NCBI RefSeq assembly: GCF_901538265.1
Contig: NZ_LR593886.1
Location: forward strand, 62,001 to 126,000
Length of the DNA stretch: 64,000 bases
Source: Gemmata massiliana
Lineage (GTDB): Bacteria > Planctomycetota > Planctomycetia > Gemmatales > Gemmataceae
Reading direction: 5' to 3'
The notes below the pieces were generated by a model. That model was not told where the DNA came from. It did no database searches and saw only the letters and a list, made by a program, of their open reading frames with translations. Positions within the stretch are counted from its first letter, which is position 1. Each line of letters starts with the position of its first letter. The translations under genes were made by a program, and so were the position numbers. Positions 41,487-49,976 of this stretch are shown piece by piece.

Positions 41487-43520
41487 GTGGCCACAGCGGA
41501 AGATCTGTTCCAGCGCACCGTTGCCGCTCACCAGAGCGGCGCCCTCGACGAAGCCGAACAGGGGTACCGGCAGCTCCTCGACGCGCTGCCCGGGCACCCC
41601 GCGTGCCTGACCAATCTCGGTTCGATCCTCGCGCACCGCGGGGAAAACGAAGAGGCCGAGCGCCTCTACCTCGAATCGATCGCGTCCGATCCCAGTCAGC
41701 TCAACACGCTCTTTAACCTCGGGAACCTGTACCGGCGCACCGGGCGCTCCGCGCAGGCCGTGCCGCTGTACGAGGACGCGCTGCGCATATCGCCCAGCGC
41801 CCCGCTGGTGCTCGTCAACTTGGGGCTGGCGGTAAGCGACGACGGGGACTGGCCGCGTGCGGTGGAGTGCTTTTCGCGCGCCGTCAACGTAACCCCCGAC
41901 GTGGCCGACGGGCTGAACCTGCTCGGCGACGCGCTCGCCCGGTGCGGGCGCCGGGACGAGGCGATTGCCGCGTTCCGGGAGGTCGTTTCGCGGTTCCCGG
42001 ACGCGCCGCGCGGGTACTGCAACTTGGGGCTTCATCTCGCGGCCGCGGGGCAGACGGACGAAGCGATCGAGGTTCTGGAACGCGCCGTCGCGCTTCGTGC
42101 GGACTATCCCGAAGCGCACAACGCTCTGGGCGTGGCCTACGAAGCGGTCGGCCGCACGGACGACGCACAGACCGCGTACCAGAACGCAGTGCGCCTCCGG
42201 CCCGCGTTCGTGGATGCGTGGGCCAATTTGGGGACGAGCCTCGGTGAACACGGCCGCACGACGGAGGCGGTTGAAGCTCTGCGCCGGGCACTCGAACTGG
42301 CCCCCAACCCGATCGCACAAAGTTCGCTACTTAGTAACCTGCTGTACTCCTCGACGCTCATACCAGAGCAGTTGCGCGACGAACACGTGGCCTGGGCCAC
42401 CGCATTCGCGGACTCGCTCGCGCCCGCGGAGCGCCCGCACAAACGCGACCAGGGCACTCCCGGGCGGATTCGCGTGGGATACGTGTTCGGCGAGTTCCGG
42501 TCGCGTGCGTCACGCGCGTTTCTGGAAGCACTTCTCACGAACCACGACCGCACGCAGTTCCACATCACCGCGTACCCGAACACGGGGCGGCAGAGCGAAG
42601 ATTACGACCGCTTGCGTCGACTCGCGGATTCGTGGAAGCCGATCGTACACCTCCCGGACGACCGCGCCGCGGCCCTCATTCGTTCGGACGAAATCGACGT
42701 TCTCGTGGACCTGAACGGACACGGGCCGGGGAACCGGTTGCTCGTGTTCGCACGCGGCCCGGCACCGATTCAAATCAACCTCTTCGGTTACCCCGCGACG
42801 ACGGGGATGCGGGCGATGGATTTCCGCGTAACCGATTCGCAGATCGACCCGTCTGGCGCGGAATCGCTGTACACCGAGAAGCTCCTGCGATTGCCCGATC
42901 TCAGTTGGCTGTACGTCCCGCCGACCAACGCCCCCGCTCCGACCCCGCCGCCCGCGAGCCGGCGCGCGTTTACGTTCGGGTGCCTGAACCACCCCGGGAA
43001 GTTGTCCGATGCCTGTGTGGATGCGTGGGCCGAAATCCTGAAGTCCGTACCGAAGTCGCGTTTGGTGCTGCTCGTGGGGCAGTCGGTCCACTCGTCGGCC
43101 GACATCGCTGCCCGGTTCACGCAACGTGGCGTCGTTCCAGACCGCCTGGAACTCGTGTACCGGCTCTCGGGGAACGATTACTTCGAGGCGTATCAGCCGT
43201 TCGACGTGACGCTCGACCCGTTCCCATACGGCGGCGCGGTAACGACGTGCGATTCGCTGTGGATGGGTGTTCCGGTGCTGACGGCCGTGGGGCGCGACGC
43301 ACGCGGTCGGCAGGGCATGAGCTTGCTCAACGCTCTGGGGCTGCCGGAGTTCATCGCCGACACCCCCGAGCAACTCGTGACACTGGCCGCGACGTGGGCC
43401 GACCAGCGCGACGCCCTCGCCGACCTCCGCGGTAGCCTCCGGGACATGGTGTCGAACTCGCCGCTCACGGACGCTGCGACTTACGTGAAACACCTCGAAG
43501 CCGCGTACCGGAGCGTATAG
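41487..43520 (+). CDS. TPR + O-GlcNAc-transferase-like (GT41) glycosyltransferase
   Basis: 677 aa, cytoplasmic. About eight tetratricopeptide repeats (residues 1-290: EAEQGYRQLLDALPGHPACLTNLGSIL, SQLNTLFNLGNLYRRTGRSAQAVPLYEDALRISP, EAHNALGVAYEAVGRTDDAQTAYQNAVRLRP), then a GT41 catalytic part (GRIRVGYVFGEFRSRASRAFLEALL, IDVLVDLNGHGPGNRLLVFARGPAPIQINLFGYPATTGMRAMDFRVTD, FTFGCLNHPGKLSDACVDAWAEILKSVP, LDPFPYGGAVTTCDSLWMGVPVLT). The family would transfer GlcNAc or hexose to Ser/Thr or peptides. Bacterial homologues usually have H-P after R-F (R-R-H-P); here that His is missing (FRSRAS). Start GTG 41487 follows CCGGAGGGAGCA. A terminator overlaps its stop. Confidence 0.93.
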   Translation: MATAEDLFQRTVAAHQSGALDEAEQGYRQLLDALPGHPACLTNLGSILAHRGENEEAERLYLESIASDPSQLNTLFNLGNLYRRTGRSAQAVPLYEDALRISPSAPLVLVNLGLAVSDDGDWPRAVECFSRAVNVTPDVADGLNLLGDALARCGRRDEAIAAFREVVSRFPDAPRGYCNLGLHLAAAGQTDEAIEVLERAVALRADYPEAHNALGVAYEAVGRTDDAQTAYQNAVRLRPAFVDAWANLGTSLGEHGRTTEAVEALRRALELAPNPIAQSSLLSNLLYSSTLIPEQLRDEHVAWATAFADSLAPAERPHKRDQGTPGRIRVGYVFGEFRSRASRAFLEALLTNHDRTQFHITAYPNTGRQSEDYDRLRRLADSWKPIVHLPDDRAAALIRSDEIDVLVDLNGHGPGNRLLVFARGPAPIQINLFGYPATTGMRAMDFRVTDSQIDPSGAESLYTEKLLRLPDLSWLYVPPTNAPAPTPPPASRRAFTFGCLNHPGKLSDACVDAWAEILKSVPKSRLVLLVGQSVHSSADIAARFTQRGVVPDRLELVYRLSGNDYFEAYQPFDVTLDPFPYGGAVTTCDSLWMGVPVLTAVGRDARGRQGMSLLNALGLPEFIADTPEQLVTLAATWADQRDALADLRGSLRDMVSNSPLTDAATYVKHLEAAYRSV

Positions 43521-43545
43521 GGCAATTGGAATCGCTCCGGTTTTT
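43507..43545 (+). terminator. intrinsic terminator overlapping the GT41 stop codon
   Basis: ACCGGAGCG (43507-43515) pairs with CGCTCCGGT (43533-43541), then TTTTTG. The stop codon (43518-43520) lies in the loop. Confidence 0.82.
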
Positions 43546-43550
43546 GTGAC

Positions 43551-43961
43551 CTACGCCCTGGAGTGTCGGCCCATCAGTTCATGGAACTCCGGCGAACTTT
43601 GAGGTGGACAGGCTAGAACGGCAGCTATGAATTCTTCTGGCGGTAAGTAACTGTGGGACTCAATGTAGTGAGTCACCAACGCCGGCGCGACGTACACGGC
43701 TGAAACGGTTGGAATCCACACATTTGCCGAGCCGCCGATTCGTCCCTCACCACGTTTCGGTTTGGGACAGAACTCGCAGAAGTGTGGACCCGCGACCCAT
43801 ACTGGCGCCCACGCTGTGCTAACGTGTGACATTAGTACGTTCAGAAACTCCAATGAGGCCGAGCCGGTTGTGAACAGATGGTCCGCACTGAGCCAGCCAA
43901 TCGCCCTGATGTGGGTACCCCGATCTACCTGACATTCATTACTCAGATCGGGGTAGTACAT
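43551..43961 (-). CDS. small hypothetical protein with CEFC motif
   Basis: 136 aa, soluble. A coherent sequence with HFCEFCPKPKRGEGRIGGSANVWIPTVSAVYVAPALVTHYIESHSYLPPEEF: a CxxC pair, a GSANVWIP motif, and an LVTHYIESH block. A possible zinc site (CEFC plus His residues). ATG 43961 has GGGAGAA seven bases upstream. Convergent with the GT41 gene. I do not know the family; it reads like a conserved protein and not a chance frame. Confidence 0.68.
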   Translation of the reverse strand: MYYPDLSNECQVDRGTHIRAIGWLSADHLFTTGSASLEFLNVLMSHVSTAWAPVWVAGPHFCEFCPKPKRGEGRIGGSANVWIPTVSAVYVAPALVTHYIESHSYLPPEEFIAAVLACPPQSSPEFHELMGRHSRA

Positions 43962-44031
43962 TTAATTCTCCCATAAAATCGCTCAAACAGCTTCTGTGCT
44001 CGCGGCCTTGGAATCTAATGGTATTCGTAGT

Positions 44032-44988
44032 TTACCGGCCGAAGAGTTGGTTCAGTTCCGCTTCCGTGAACGCCAGGTTCGGTTCCGCGCCGGTGTCCGC
44101 GAGGATCTTCTTCGCGACCAGCTTGTTGACCGGAGCGAGGACACTGAAGTGTGTCGCTCCTTTAACCGCGAAGAACTTCGCTTTCGGGTTACTCGACGCC
44201 TGTGCCATCGCTTGAAGTGAACTCAGGTTACCGTCGACCCCTTCAAAAACGAACGTCGGTGACTGGATCGAGTGGAGCCACCGGCCGGGCGACCGGAGTC
44301 CGACCTCGCGCGCATCGGACATGTTGACCGCGGACCGGAACTGTGCAGGGTAGCCCGAAATGTCCTCGGCCGGGCCGAACGAGAAGACCGCGCGGAACTT
44401 GGGCGACAACTCCGCGACCAGCATCACGAGCGTGCCGCCGGTGCTGTGCCCGCCCAGGTAGATGCGGGTCGGGTCGACGAAATCCTGTTTCGCGAGGTAC
44501 TCCGCGGCGGCGAGTACGTCGTCGACTTCGCCGAAGAAGTTCTCCTGTGAACCGGGGTTCTTGTTCCCCCCGCGGAGTGACGGGAACATCATCACGATGC
44601 CGGCTTCGCGGTACTGACCGGCAGTCTGGTCGTTGCTGACCGGAGCGGGTTTCCACACGTCGCCGATGGTGTTGCAGTCGCCACCGGTGATCCAGATGAT
44701 CGCGGGGTGCTTTTTGCCGTCTTTTGGGTTGGGGGTGAGGTACGCGGCGCATTTGCCCACAGGTGCGTCGTACTGCACTGTGCGAAACACGTTCGCGGGC
44801 GGCTCATCGACTGCTTCGTTCGCCTTCTGTTGTCGGGCGAGTTTGGTAACGAACCCTTTGCGAGCGTCCGCGAGTGTTGTTTTGCCGTCCGGGTTGGTAA
44901 GCCCGGTTGCGGGGATGCCTTTGGGCTGGCACCCGGCGAGTAGCGCCATCGGGAGCAGTGCGAAGAGGGCGACGCGAAACTGGGGCAT
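44032..44988 (-). CDS. lipoprotein alpha/beta-hydrolase (dienelactone/prolyl-oligopeptidase type)
   Basis: 318 aa. Lipoprotein signal MPQFRVALFALLPMALLAGC (lipobox LAGC, Cys 20). A ~65-residue N-terminal segment leads into an alpha/beta-hydrolase fold: AIIWITGGDCNTIGDVW (oxyanion region), SLRGGNKNPGSQENFFGEVDDVLAAAEYLA, nucleophile elbow LGGHSTGGTL (Ser), acid likely in FVFEGVDGN, and catalytic His in GATHFSVLAP. Triad order matches prolyl-oligopeptidase-like esterases. Substrate unknown; secreted esterase or peptidase. ATG 44988 follows CGGAGCC. Confidence 0.88.
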   Translation of the reverse strand: MPQFRVALFALLPMALLAGCQPKGIPATGLTNPDGKTTLADARKGFVTKLARQQKANEAVDEPPANVFRTVQYDAPVGKCAAYLTPNPKDGKKHPAIIWITGGDCNTIGDVWKPAPVSNDQTAGQYREAGIVMMFPSLRGGNKNPGSQENFFGEVDDVLAAAEYLAKQDFVDPTRIYLGGHSTGGTLVMLVAELSPKFRAVFSFGPAEDISGYPAQFRSAVNMSDAREVGLRSPGRWLHSIQSPTFVFEGVDGNLSSLQAMAQASSNPKAKFFAVKGATHFSVLAPVNKLVAKKILADTGAEPNLAFTEAELNQLFGR

Positions 44989-45188
44989 AGAAGGCTCCGA
45001 GGTAGGGCATTTCCATCGTGAGGTGGTGGCAAAATCGGTCGCACACCACCTCACGATAGTACCAGAAAGTGTTTTAGGACGACGGGTTCGCAGGTCGGTC
45101 GGCCAGAAGTGGCAACTTACACAACTTTCACAATGTCAAACATGTCGGAAATAGCCGACCTGCGAACAACAGTTGAGTCCCATCACCC

Positions 45189-46898
45189 TTATAGCCGCGG
45201 GGTAGCCGGCTTGAACGGCTTCTCGAATGCGTTCGCGCCTTTCACCTTCACCTTGCGGCTGTAGACCTTCTCGCCGCAGGTCGCGTAGATCACGTCCATG
45301 TTCTCGCCGCCGAACGTCAGGTTCGAGACCTTGCCGTTCGGCGTGGGGATGATGCAGTTCACGCGGCCCGCCTGGTCGCACACCTGCAAGCCCGCCTTGG
45401 TCGCGACCCACAGGCGACCGTCGCGGTCCACGCGCAGCCCGTCCGCGCCGGAATCGTCGTCGCGGTCGTGGACGTAGAGGTGGTAGTATTTCTGTTTGTT
45501 TGTGAGCGTGCCGTCGGGCTGAATGGAGTAACTGTAAACCCAGTGCGTCCGGCTGTCCGCGACGTAGAGCAGTGTTTGGTCCGGCGACACCGTGATGCCG
45601 TTCGCGAACTTCAGCCCGGTATCAACGACCTTCTTTTCGCCCTTCGGCGAGACGTAGTAGATCTTGCTGTTATTTGGCGTCTCGAACGGGTCGGTGTCGT
45701 AGATCGCGCCCGTGTTCAGCACGACGAGGTCGTTCCCCTTGAAGCCGGCTGCGAACTCGGTTGCTTTGCCTTCCGCGTCCCACGCGAGAATCTTGTTCAC
45801 GCCTGCGGCGTTCGCGTAGAGCTTCCCGTCCGGGCCGAACCGCTGGCCGTCGCCGCGCTTGCTGTCGGCCAGCCATTCGACCGGCTTGCCGTCCACGACC
45901 TTGTACGTCTTCGCCGCGCCCACGTCGTTGTAGAACACTTCACCCTTCGCGTTGGTCGCCGGGCCTTCGGTGAACTTGTAGCTGTCGCCCACGAGTTTCC
46001 ATCCCTCGCCCGGGATCAGGATCTCCTTCAATTGCGACGAACCCTCCCCGGCTTTCGGCGCCTCGGGCCAGCCCTTCCACAGCCACTTTGTCGCTTCGGG
46101 GAACGGCTTTGCGGCTAGTCCGCCGTCGTGTCCGCCTTCGTTCCACTCGTGCTTCACTTCGTAGCCGCCGAACACCAGTGCGCGCTGCATCGTCTGGTTC
46201 GCCATCCACCAGTCGCCGCCGTAGATGTTGAGGTCTTTGCTGCCGTCCTGAAGGAAGACGCGGATCGGTTTCGGCTCGAACTTGCGGATCAGTGTGGGGT
46301 AGATGTCACCCCCGCGCAGCCCGACGTAAGTGCCAATGGTGCTGAACACGCGGGTGAAGGCGTCCGGGCGCTCCCACGCGACCGTAAACGCGCAAATGGC
46401 CCCACTACTCGCTCCACCGATGGCCCGGTCCGCGCCCTTCTTCGAGAGCACGATTTTGCGGTCGCCGCTCGCAGTTTTCGTTTCCACTTCCGGGAGCAGT
46501 TCGTCGAGCAGCATGCGAGCGTAGGCGTCGCCGAGTCCGTCGTATTCGTAGCTGCGGTTGAACCGCGGGAGCGCGTCCTTGTTCGCTGCCGGAACGACAC
46601 CGGGCGTGACGCCGATCGCGATTGTGACCGGCATTTCCTTCGCTGCGATCAGTTTTTCAAACGTCGGGCCAACGTAACCGGGAAGCCCGTCCTGGTTTAC
46701 GTACACGCACGCGGGCGTTTTGCCGTCGTATTGGGCCGGCACGAACACGGTCACGCGCCGTGTCGTTCCCGGGAAGACCTTGCTCTTATTGAAGTCGAAG
46801 CTAAAGGTGGTTCCCTTCGGTACGGGATCGGCTTGCTTCGGCTCGTCGGCGAACGCGATAGCCGGTGTGAGGAGCAGGAGAGGCAGCAGTCGGCGCAT
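45189..46898 (-). CDS. exported fusion of Fes-type esterase and SMP-30/gluconolactonase propeller
   Basis: 569 aa. Signal peptide MRRLLPLLLLTPAIAFADEP. The first ~290 residues are an esterase D/Fes-type alpha/beta hydrolase (TTRRVTVFVPAQYDGKTPACVYVNQDG, AIGVTPG, GGASSGAICAFTVAWERPDAF with the nucleophile Ser in GASSG, FLQDGSKDLNIYGGDWW, HEWNEGGHDGGLA with the catalytic His). The second half (about residue 300 on) is an SGL/SMP-30 propeller (FTEGPATNAKGEVFYND, FGPDGKLYANAA, KFANGITVSPDQTLLYVADSRTHWVYSY, DGLRVDRDGRLWVATKAGLQV). Sugar-ester or lactone hydrolysis is likely. Two-domain sugar-processing proteins of this order are known in planctomycetes and Bacteroidetes. ATG 46898 has a weak ribosome site (caaggct). 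Confidence 0.9.
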   Translation of the reverse strand: MRRLLPLLLLTPAIAFADEPKQADPVPKGTTFSFDFNKSKVFPGTTRRVTVFVPAQYDGKTPACVYVNQDGLPGYVGPTFEKLIAAKEMPVTIAIGVTPGVVPAANKDALPRFNRSYEYDGLGDAYARMLLDELLPEVETKTASGDRKIVLSKKGADRAIGGASSGAICAFTVAWERPDAFTRVFSTIGTYVGLRGGDIYPTLIRKFEPKPIRVFLQDGSKDLNIYGGDWWMANQTMQRALVFGGYEVKHEWNEGGHDGGLAAKPFPEATKWLWKGWPEAPKAGEGSSQLKEILIPGEGWKLVGDSYKFTEGPATNAKGEVFYNDVGAAKTYKVVDGKPVEWLADSKRGDGQRFGPDGKLYANAAGVNKILAWDAEGKATEFAAGFKGNDLVVLNTGAIYDTDPFETPNNSKIYYVSPKGEKKVVDTGLKFANGITVSPDQTLLYVADSRTHWVYSYSIQPDGTLTNKQKYYHLYVHDRDDDSGADGLRVDRDGRLWVATKAGLQVCDQAGRVNCIIPTPNGKVSNLTFGGENMDVIYATCGEKVYSRKVKVKGANAFEKPFKPATPRL

Positions 46899-47106
46899 AG
46901 ATGGAAGCCTTGTGAATTTGACGAATTCCGCCATTCTTGTGGGCGGAGTTCGTTTTTGGGGGTGGGGGAACTCCAGTCAGAGGCACAGCTTACCGCAAGT
47001 GGCCGCGCCCGACGCTGAGAAATTTCCGCGCCGAACGCGAGAATGGCGGCGCTCGTTGTCGCTATAATTGACAGAACTTCGCTCCTTGATTTTGGGACGC
47101 GACCGC

Positions 47107-47706
47107 ATGACCCGATATTTGCCCACGACACGTTCTTCACGCAACGTGATGGTAGCGATGGTGTTGGGCACCGCCCTCGCCACGTCGCCGGCGCGGGCCG
47201 CTGCTTCCACCGCGACCGCAGCGCCCAGCTCGAAAGCCGTTACCGACATCAGCAAGTACTGCCAGACGTGCTGGCGGAACGCCCGCGTACCGGCCGACCG
47301 GTGGCAGGACTGCACCCAAGCCGTTTTCGTCCGCTTACTCGAGCGCGTCGAAGCGGAGAAGTGGGGCACCGTGCTGGTGGACAGCGAAACGGACGAGCGC
47401 CGCGAGTTCCTCCGCGCCATCGACGCCGTGAAGAAACGCACCCAGCGCGCCCGCAAGTTTGCGGCGCTATCACCCGATCTACCCGACCGGCACCCCGTCG
47501 CGAACACGACACGCGACGACCGCGACGCCGTGGCAAAGGTTGCCGCCGAGCAACTCAGCCCGCGCCAGCGCCGGATTCTGGAACTGACCGCGGACGGTTG
47601 GCCGGTGCCCGAGATCGCCACAGAACTGGCCACGACCGTCGAGCGAGTGAGCGACGAGAAGTACAAGGCCATCAAGAAGTTGCAGCACCACTTCGGCAAC
47701 GTGTAG
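47107..47706 (+). CDS. ECF-sigma-like protein with signal-peptide-like N-terminus
   Basis: 199 aa. Region-2-like block: ISKYCQTCWRNARVPADRWQDCTQAVFVRLLERV (matches the core-binding helix of ECF sigma factors). Region-4-like block: LSPRQRRILELTADGWPVPEIATELATTVERVSDEKYKAIKKLQHHF (the HTH). Both are the right size and distance. What is odd is the start: MTRYLPTTRSSRNVMVAMVLGTALATSPARAAAS reads as a secretion signal or an anchor, which a sigma factor should not have. It may be a membrane-tethered sigma or the true start may lie later. No anti-sigma gene is adjacent. A terminator follows. Confidence 0.75.
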   Translation: MTRYLPTTRSSRNVMVAMVLGTALATSPARAAASTATAAPSSKAVTDISKYCQTCWRNARVPADRWQDCTQAVFVRLLERVEAEKWGTVLVDSETDERREFLRAIDAVKKRTQRARKFAALSPDLPDRHPVANTTRDDRDAVAKVAAEQLSPRQRRILELTADGWPVPEIATELATTVERVSDEKYKAIKKLQHHFGNV

Positions 47707-47731
47707 GTCACAGAACATTCGTGGTTCTCGC

Positions 47732-47764
47732 AAAGGGTCGGCTCAGCCGGCCCTTTCGCTTTTG
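47732..47764 (+). terminator. intrinsic terminator of the sigma-like gene
   Basis: AAAGGGTCGGC (47732-47742) pairs with GCCGGCCCTTT (47746-47756) with one mismatch and a TCA loop, followed by CGCTTTTG. Confidence 0.8.
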
Positions 47765-47915
47765 ATCTGCCATTTCTCCCAATCGGCACAGTCGCTATGG
47801 GCCTCACGCCGCCCCGTGCGAGTCGCAAGCCTCCCGCGCAAGACGGGCTTCTGGTTTGCGTCTGATGCACGGAGAACTCAGCTCAAGCCCCTGCCGCTTG
47901 GTTGGAGATACGGTC

Positions 47916-48212
47916 ATGAAGCTCGGTGTCCTGTCCCTCGCAGCGGCCCTCGCGCTCGCAGTTTCTGGTTCCTCGGCTTCGGCCCAACCGCCCGTCGAAC
48001 TCGTGTCCCCGCCTCCCGCGGTGGTTGTGTCCCCGGCACCGGTGATCGTTGCCGCCCCACCCGTGGTCGTTGCTCGCCCCGTGATCGTGGCGCCGGCTTA
48101 CCCCGCGGTGACTGTCGTGCGCCCGGGCTTCGGTGTGACGATCGGTAACGTGTACCCGGCTTACGGCTACTACGGCCGCCCGTACTACGGCCACTACCAC
48201 CATCACCGCTAA
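47916..48212 (+). CDS. small secreted Pro/Val and Tyr/His-rich protein
   Basis: 98 aa. Signal peptide MKLGVLSLAAALALAVSGSSASAQ. The mature part is a Val/Pro/Ala repeat (LVSPPPAVVVSPAPVIVAAPPVVVARPVIVAPAYP), then a Tyr/Gly/His tail (YPAYGYYGRPYYGHYHHHR). Low-complexity secreted proteins of this kind are frequent in planctomycetes. The next gene has a similar Tyr/Gly tail. GGAGAT precedes ATG 47916. Function unknown; possibly structural or metal-binding (His-rich end). Confidence 0.75.
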   Translation: MKLGVLSLAAALALAVSGSSASAQPPVELVSPPPAVVVSPAPVIVAAPPVVVARPVIVAPAYPAVTVVRPGFGVTIGNVYPAYGYYGRPYYGHYHHHR

Positions 48213-48239
48213 ACGAGCCGTTAAAACGTGAAAATTTCA

Positions 48240-48270
48240 GCCGCCGGGCGCAACCCCGGCGGCCGTTTGC
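48240..48270 (+). terminator. intrinsic-type hairpin after the Tyr/His-rich gene
   Basis: GCCGCCGGG (48240-48248) pairs with CCCGGCGGC (48255-48263), then CGTTTGCG. The T-tract is poor. Confidence 0.55.
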
Positions 48271-48332
48271 GTTCGTATAATGGAATGCCCTCCGCCATTG
48301 CTCTCATCGCCCGACACCTTGGGACGCACATC

Positions 48333-48665
48333 ATGAAATTCGCACTTCTGTCACTGGTTACAGCCGGTGCCCTGACGATGTCCGCGGGCTCCGCCAATGC
48401 GCGTCCGCCGCGGTATTACGGCGGATACAACGGTGGTTACTACTCGCGCCCGGTTGTTGTGTACCCGAGCATCAACACCTCGCCCTACGTGTACCCGGCC
48501 GGCGGCTTCTACAACTACGGCTCCGGGTTCAACTTGAACGTCGGCGGGATCGGTCTGAGCGTCGGGTCCGGCGTGTATCCGAGCTACGGCTACAACTACG
48601 GCAGTTACTATTCGCGGCCGTATTACAACCGCGGCTGGAACGGGTTCGGGTACCGACGCTGGTAA
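48333..48665 (+). CDS. small secreted Tyr/Gly-rich protein
   Basis: 110 aa. Signal peptide MKFALLSLVTAGALTMSAGSANA, then a Tyr/Gly/Ser/Asn-rich mature chain (YYGGYNGGYYSRPVVVYPSI, YPSYGYNYGSYYSRPYYNRGWNGFGYRRW). Its layout parallels the preceding gene, which suggests that the two are divergent copies of one type. No function known; aromatic, Gly-rich chains can form fibres or coats. A terminator follows. Confidence 0.75.
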   Translation: MKFALLSLVTAGALTMSAGSANARPPRYYGGYNGGYYSRPVVVYPSINTSPYVYPAGGFYNYGSGFNLNVGGIGLSVGSGVYPSYGYNYGSYYSRPYYNRGWNGFGYRRW

Positions 48666-48694
48666 GGCGTGAATCGAGACAAGCCGTAAGCGAC

Positions 48695-48722
48695 AAAGCC
48701 GACCCTTATGGGCCGGCTTTTT
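48695..48722 (+). terminator. intrinsic terminator, 11-bp stem
   Basis: AAAGCCGACCC (48695-48705) pairs with GGGCCGGCTTT (48710-48720) with one mismatch, loop TTAT, then TT. It ends the Tyr/Gly-rich gene. Confidence 0.82.
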
Positions 48723-48942
48723 GACTTTGAGCTTCCGACGTTGCACCCGGGGTGCGGCGCTTTACATTGATGACGCTCACCCGCGGGGTCAGCGCCACGA
48801 GCTGCGGCGATACGCCGCGGAAGGGTAATGCCCCACGAAGTTGGTCTTCGCCGCAACACCCCGGTTCGCCTCCTCCTTGCGGAGGGACCGGGAGTGTTTG
48901 CGCCTCACGGCGGGAAAGTGGCCCTGCGGGTGGGCACTTTGC

Positions 48943-49836
48943 TTATTCCTTCACTTCACGTCGCTCTTGTTTCAGCTTGTTCTCGGTCATCCGCACGTAA
49001 CGCAGGTACTCGTCGCGTGTCAGTAGGCCGTCGCCGTTGAGGTCCATTTCGGTGAACAGCGCGATGGGGCGGCTGTCCTTGCGCCACTCGAAGAGCGCGA
49101 TTTGACCGTCCTTGTCGGCGTCGAGCGTGGCGAACCACTCCGGCACCCCCGCGCCCGGTTTCGGCTTGCCTTCCGATCCGCGGGCTTGTGGGTTTTCGTT
49201 CGCTTTGGCCGCGGCCGAGAGTTGGTCCGCTTTGAACGTCACCTTACGCTGGAAGTACCCGCGGTACTCTTCTTTTGTGATGCGCCCGTTCCCGTCCGCG
49301 TCGGCGTGATCTTTTTCGTCCTTCAATCCCGAAGTCAGTTCCTCGGGTTCCAATTCACCGTTGCCGTTGCGGTCCAGCACGCGGAACACCTTGTCCGCGT
49401 CTTCGGCCGGGTCGCCCCCGGTGCCTGCCTGCGCCGCATCCTTCATGAGCCGCTTGGCGTACCGCGTGAACTCTTCGCGCGTAATCGACGGCACCGGGCC
49501 GAGTTCCAGGCGCTGAACCACCCGGTCGAACAGGTCCGCGAGCCCGGGAGAGGCCGAGTCACGGTGCCACTGTTCGCTCTTACCAATGAGTAACGCGAAC
49601 CACATCGCGTACTCTTCTTCGGTGTTCGCGTTCATCACCTTACCGGGGAACGCGGACTCCAGTTCCTTGAGCCAGACTGTGCGGTCGTTTTTGGCGTTCT
49701 TTAGTACCCGCTCGGCGCAGCGCGCGACGGTCTTTTCTTCAAACTGTTCTTGGTCCTCCGCGGCGCGGCAATCGGGCGCGCAGTACGCAAGGAAGCACAC
49801 GAGCGGTACGGAGAAAAGGTAGGCAGTGTGGGGCAT
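48943..49836 (-). CDS. secreted EF-hand protein with four calcium loops
   Basis: 297 aa. Signal peptide MPHTAYLFSVPLVCFLAYCAPDCRA. After an alpha-helical N-domain, four EF-hand loops are visible: DRNGNGELEPEE, DADGNGRITKEE, DADKDGQIALFE and DLNGDGLLTRDE, arranged as two pairs (about residues 150-185 and 230-285). Positions 1, 3, 5, 12 keep acidic or Asn ligands, so calcium binding is likely. A linker rich in Ala, Asn and Lys lies between pairs. Planctomycetes have many such EF-hand proteins outside the cytoplasm. ATG 49836 has a weak ribosome site (cgaggtc). Confidence 0.92.
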   Translation of the reverse strand: MPHTAYLFSVPLVCFLAYCAPDCRAAEDQEQFEEKTVARCAERVLKNAKNDRTVWLKELESAFPGKVMNANTEEEYAMWFALLIGKSEQWHRDSASPGLADLFDRVVQRLELGPVPSITREEFTRYAKRLMKDAAQAGTGGDPAEDADKVFRVLDRNGNGELEPEELTSGLKDEKDHADADGNGRITKEEYRGYFQRKVTFKADQLSAAAKANENPQARGSEGKPKPGAGVPEWFATLDADKDGQIALFEWRKDSRPIALFTEMDLNGDGLLTRDEYLRYVRMTENKLKQERREVKE

Positions 49837-49976
49837 ACCCGACCTCGAAACGTGACGATGCGGTGGGAGAGCAGGCGGCGGGCGGTGGTGGGCCGTTTGG
49901 CAGGATGTATGAGAAGTCTACATCTCCCCAATGGAATTGTCACGCGCCGATCGGTACGATGGCTCGATTTTGCCCG

